DNA of 64,000 bases from the NCBI GenBank assembly GCA_003439945.1, contig QVRM01001782.1, forward strand, positions 868,001-932,000, in the 5' to 3' direction. The position numbers and the translations under genes were made by a program. The notes beneath the pieces were generated by a model that saw only the letters and a program-made list of their open reading frames with translations, ran no database searches and was not told the DNA's origin. Of this stretch, positions 62,842-64,000 are shown piece after piece. The stretch comes from Dermanyssus gallinae (taxonomy: Eukaryota > Arthropoda > Arachnida > Mesostigmata > Dermanyssidae). The first letter of the stretch is position 1, and each line of letters starts with the position of its first letter.

Positions 62842-62950
62842 CGGTACTCTGGGACTCATAAACCCACTAAAATCCAGGTTTCCTCTTTACCCTTTGTCGG
62901 GGGGTGGGGCGCAGTACTGTTTTCTTGAGATTACTTCACCTGGTCAATTG
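62838..62950 (-). mobile_element. R1-like LINE 3' UTR fragment, inverted
   Basis: Reverse complement of 38415-38520: CCCACTAAAATCCAG, TCCTCTTTACCC, GGGGGTGG, GCAGTACTGT and GAGATTACTTCACCTGG all occur in order. Confidence 0.85.
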
Positions 62951-62973
62951 AACTTGTAAGTAAAGCTGTTCGA

Positions 62974-62977
<4 letters not shown>

Positions 62978-63004
<27 letters not shown>
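62978..63004. repeat. (TA)n microsatellite
   Basis: 27 bp of TA between two oppositely oriented LINE fragments. Confidence 0.9.
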
Positions 63005-63008
<4 letters not shown>

Positions 63009-63021
63009 ATACATACAATAT

Positions 63022-63139
63022 ACACAGGAACACCTCATGTGTGATATGCAGCAAAAAAGTTTGCCAAAGCCTCAGCAGAGGCGCCGTCTCTTGGCATTAG
63101 TAGTAGATAGCATTATGCAATATGCCGCACCCTTAAGGA
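63022..63139 (+). mobile_element. R1-like LINE RT fragment with internal deletion
   Basis: ACAGGAACACCTCATGTG...AAGCCTCAGCAGAG joins directly to GCGCCGTCTCTTGGCATTAG...TATGCCGCACCCTTA. Against 37589-37746 about 45 bp between these blocks are missing. Confidence 0.85.
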
Positions 63140-63221
63140 GTTCGCGACGGTCAGGGTTCCACAAGACGGTCTCAGCAAGACCCAACTGCATATCGCGCTC
63201 AACACCGCTTATATATATAGC
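63140..63221. other. Unassigned spacer
   Basis: About 80 bp between two LINE fragments; nothing recognised. Confidence 0.3.
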
Positions 63222-63860
63222 TACGGTACTATGAGGCTTACAAACACACTAATATCTGAGCAAGATAGCTTAGTGGCAAAGCCTTTGCCTTGCATTCGAG
63301 AGGGCTGGGTTCGAGACTCAGACTGGCCCTCTCTTTTGCCATTTGTCGCGGGTGGTCGCAGTTTTGTCTTTTCGAGATTACTTCTCGTGGCCACTTTAAC
63401 CTGCTATTATGGTTGCTTGATTTTTGAGCCGCGGTTATCTCACTTCCGAGATAAATTCTGCAAAGTCCTTAGCATAAACAAGAACTCATAGGCGTTGGGG
63501 AGCGTTTCTGCAAGAGCTTGACATGTCAGGGGACCTACCAGTCTTAGGTTCTAAGACGATAGCTCTCACTCCGTTTTAAAAAGACAGCGTTTGTAGAAGT
63601 GCCTTAACTCGTCAGCCTTTCATGAGTTGCGCATACGGCATAAGGAGGATGCCAATGCGGTGCAGAGCAAGCCGTGAGCTGTAACGCTGTATCAATCGCT
63701 GTTCATCTGTTCTGCTAAATAGTAGAACCCTCCGTCTAGACGCTGATTGAGGGTCCTCTTGAAGCTAGCTTTGTTGAGGAGGTAAGTGTTTTCGGGGTGC
63801 AGCAAATAGCATGAGGCTGTCGACTACTAATACTAAGAGGCGGCGCTCATAGTCGAATGC
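63222..63860 (-). mobile_element. Decayed R1-like LINE 3' portion
   Basis: Minus strand: YERRLLVLVVDSLMLFAAP (~63800-63857), RLALHRIG, DELRHFYKRCLFKTE (~63570-63625), GPLTCQAL (~63505-63530), then a 3' UTR (GAGATTACTTCTCGTGG, GGTGGTCGCAGTTTTG, 63345-63400) ending near GGTACTATGAGG at 63222. All match the element at 37469-38586 in order, with stops and frameshifts. A tRNA-like segment (63258-63333) interrupts the 3' UTR. Confidence 0.85.
63258..63333 (+). mobile_element. tRNA-Ala-like SINE head, family B copy 2
   Basis: 76 nt matching 19429-19503. The D arm is GCTT-AGTGGCA-AAGC, the anticodon loop CTTGCAT has TGC, and the T arm is CTGGG-TTCGAGA-CTCAG. The acceptor stem does not pair. It lies within an inverted LINE 3' UTR, between the blocks equivalent to AAAATCCAG and CCTCTTTGCC, so it is a nested insertion. 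Confidence 0.65.
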
Positions 63861-64000
63861 TCCTCCAGGAAGAAGTCCATTGTGGGTTATGCTTCATAGG
63901 GTTGGTCCCAGACGCCTGAGAGACACTAACTGTGACTGCATAGTCCACGCCTTTGTAGGATATTTGCTTTGTTGCCTAGGATATTCACCTTCACTAAGAC
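63861..64000. other. End of window, no feature assigned
   Basis: May continue the decayed LINE upstream; no motif is clear. Confidence 0.3.

Noticed and set aside
63258..63333. Functional tRNA-Ala gene
   Set aside because: The acceptor stem does not pair and a second mutated copy exists, so it is a SINE head or pseudogene.
63778..63790. GAG|GTAAGTG splice-donor-like site
   Set aside because: It lies inside the antisense of a decayed R1-like LINE, so it is not evidence for an exon.

Overview
This is a stretch of eukaryotic, almost certainly arthropod, nuclear DNA. It lies mainly inside or beside a long-intron gene and is filled with transposable elements and (TA)n microsatellites. The arthropod assignment rests on several R1-clade non-LTR retrotransposons (a largely arthropod clade), a mariner element with Mos1-like catalytic spacing, and an exon whose product matches arthropod CAMTA at the start of the CG-1 domain. 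A parasitiform mite or tick would fit, but I cannot show it from the sequence. There are no operons, ribosome binding sites, rRNA genes or CRISPR arrays.

Host genes: the only exon I can defend is 50821-51035 (+). It is a Camta exon with a good acceptor and donor, ending where the CG-1 domain begins. A second host-derived piece is a 372-bp fragment of cytosolic isoleucyl-tRNA synthetase (9405-9776, minus). It carries a stop and a frameshift and is flanked by 15-bp direct repeats, so it is a pseudogene insertion. No other exon is convincing.

Mobile elements, left to right: a mariner (3503-4811) with a nearly whole transposase frameshifted near its C-terminus; a 1075-bp foldback element (9875-10949) made of two ~512-bp inverted arms around a 50-bp loop; a tRNA-derived SINE (10981-11165); a young two-ORF APE-type retrotransposon with a perfect 15-bp target duplication (12535-16109); a decayed CR1/Jockey-like LINE on the minus strand (16390-17610); a 5'-truncated relative of the two-ORF element with a 12-bp target duplication (19801-22015); a second SINE copy with its own duplication (22064-22242); an R1-like 3' fragment between (TA)n tracts (37469-38586); a half copy of the foldback (40703-41226); a fossil mariner (41490-42130); two decayed R1-type LINEs on the minus strand (44140-46590 and 51500-54300); and a cluster of R1-like fragments in both orientations at the right end (62838-63860).

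Between these are two kinds of background. One is long (TA)n tracts, more than twenty of them, several forming the exact insertion site of an element. The other is GC-richer blocks (about 1-1000, 4900-6700, 8640-9190, 18000-19250, 23400-25500, 27000-28260, 34800-36700, 38790-39400, 47700-48650, 56800-57900, 58900-59860) with GA/CT runs, drifting tetranucleotide repeats and long C or G runs. They hold no convincing reading frames and may be promoter- or enhancer-like DNA.

The window works as a record of intron growth by TE insertion rather than as a set of cooperating genes. The most unusual items are the long foldback family, the TSD-flanked internal IleRS fragment, a perfect 27-bp-arm hairpin at 6866-6924, and the composite (TA)n/palindrome satellite at 31980-32291.
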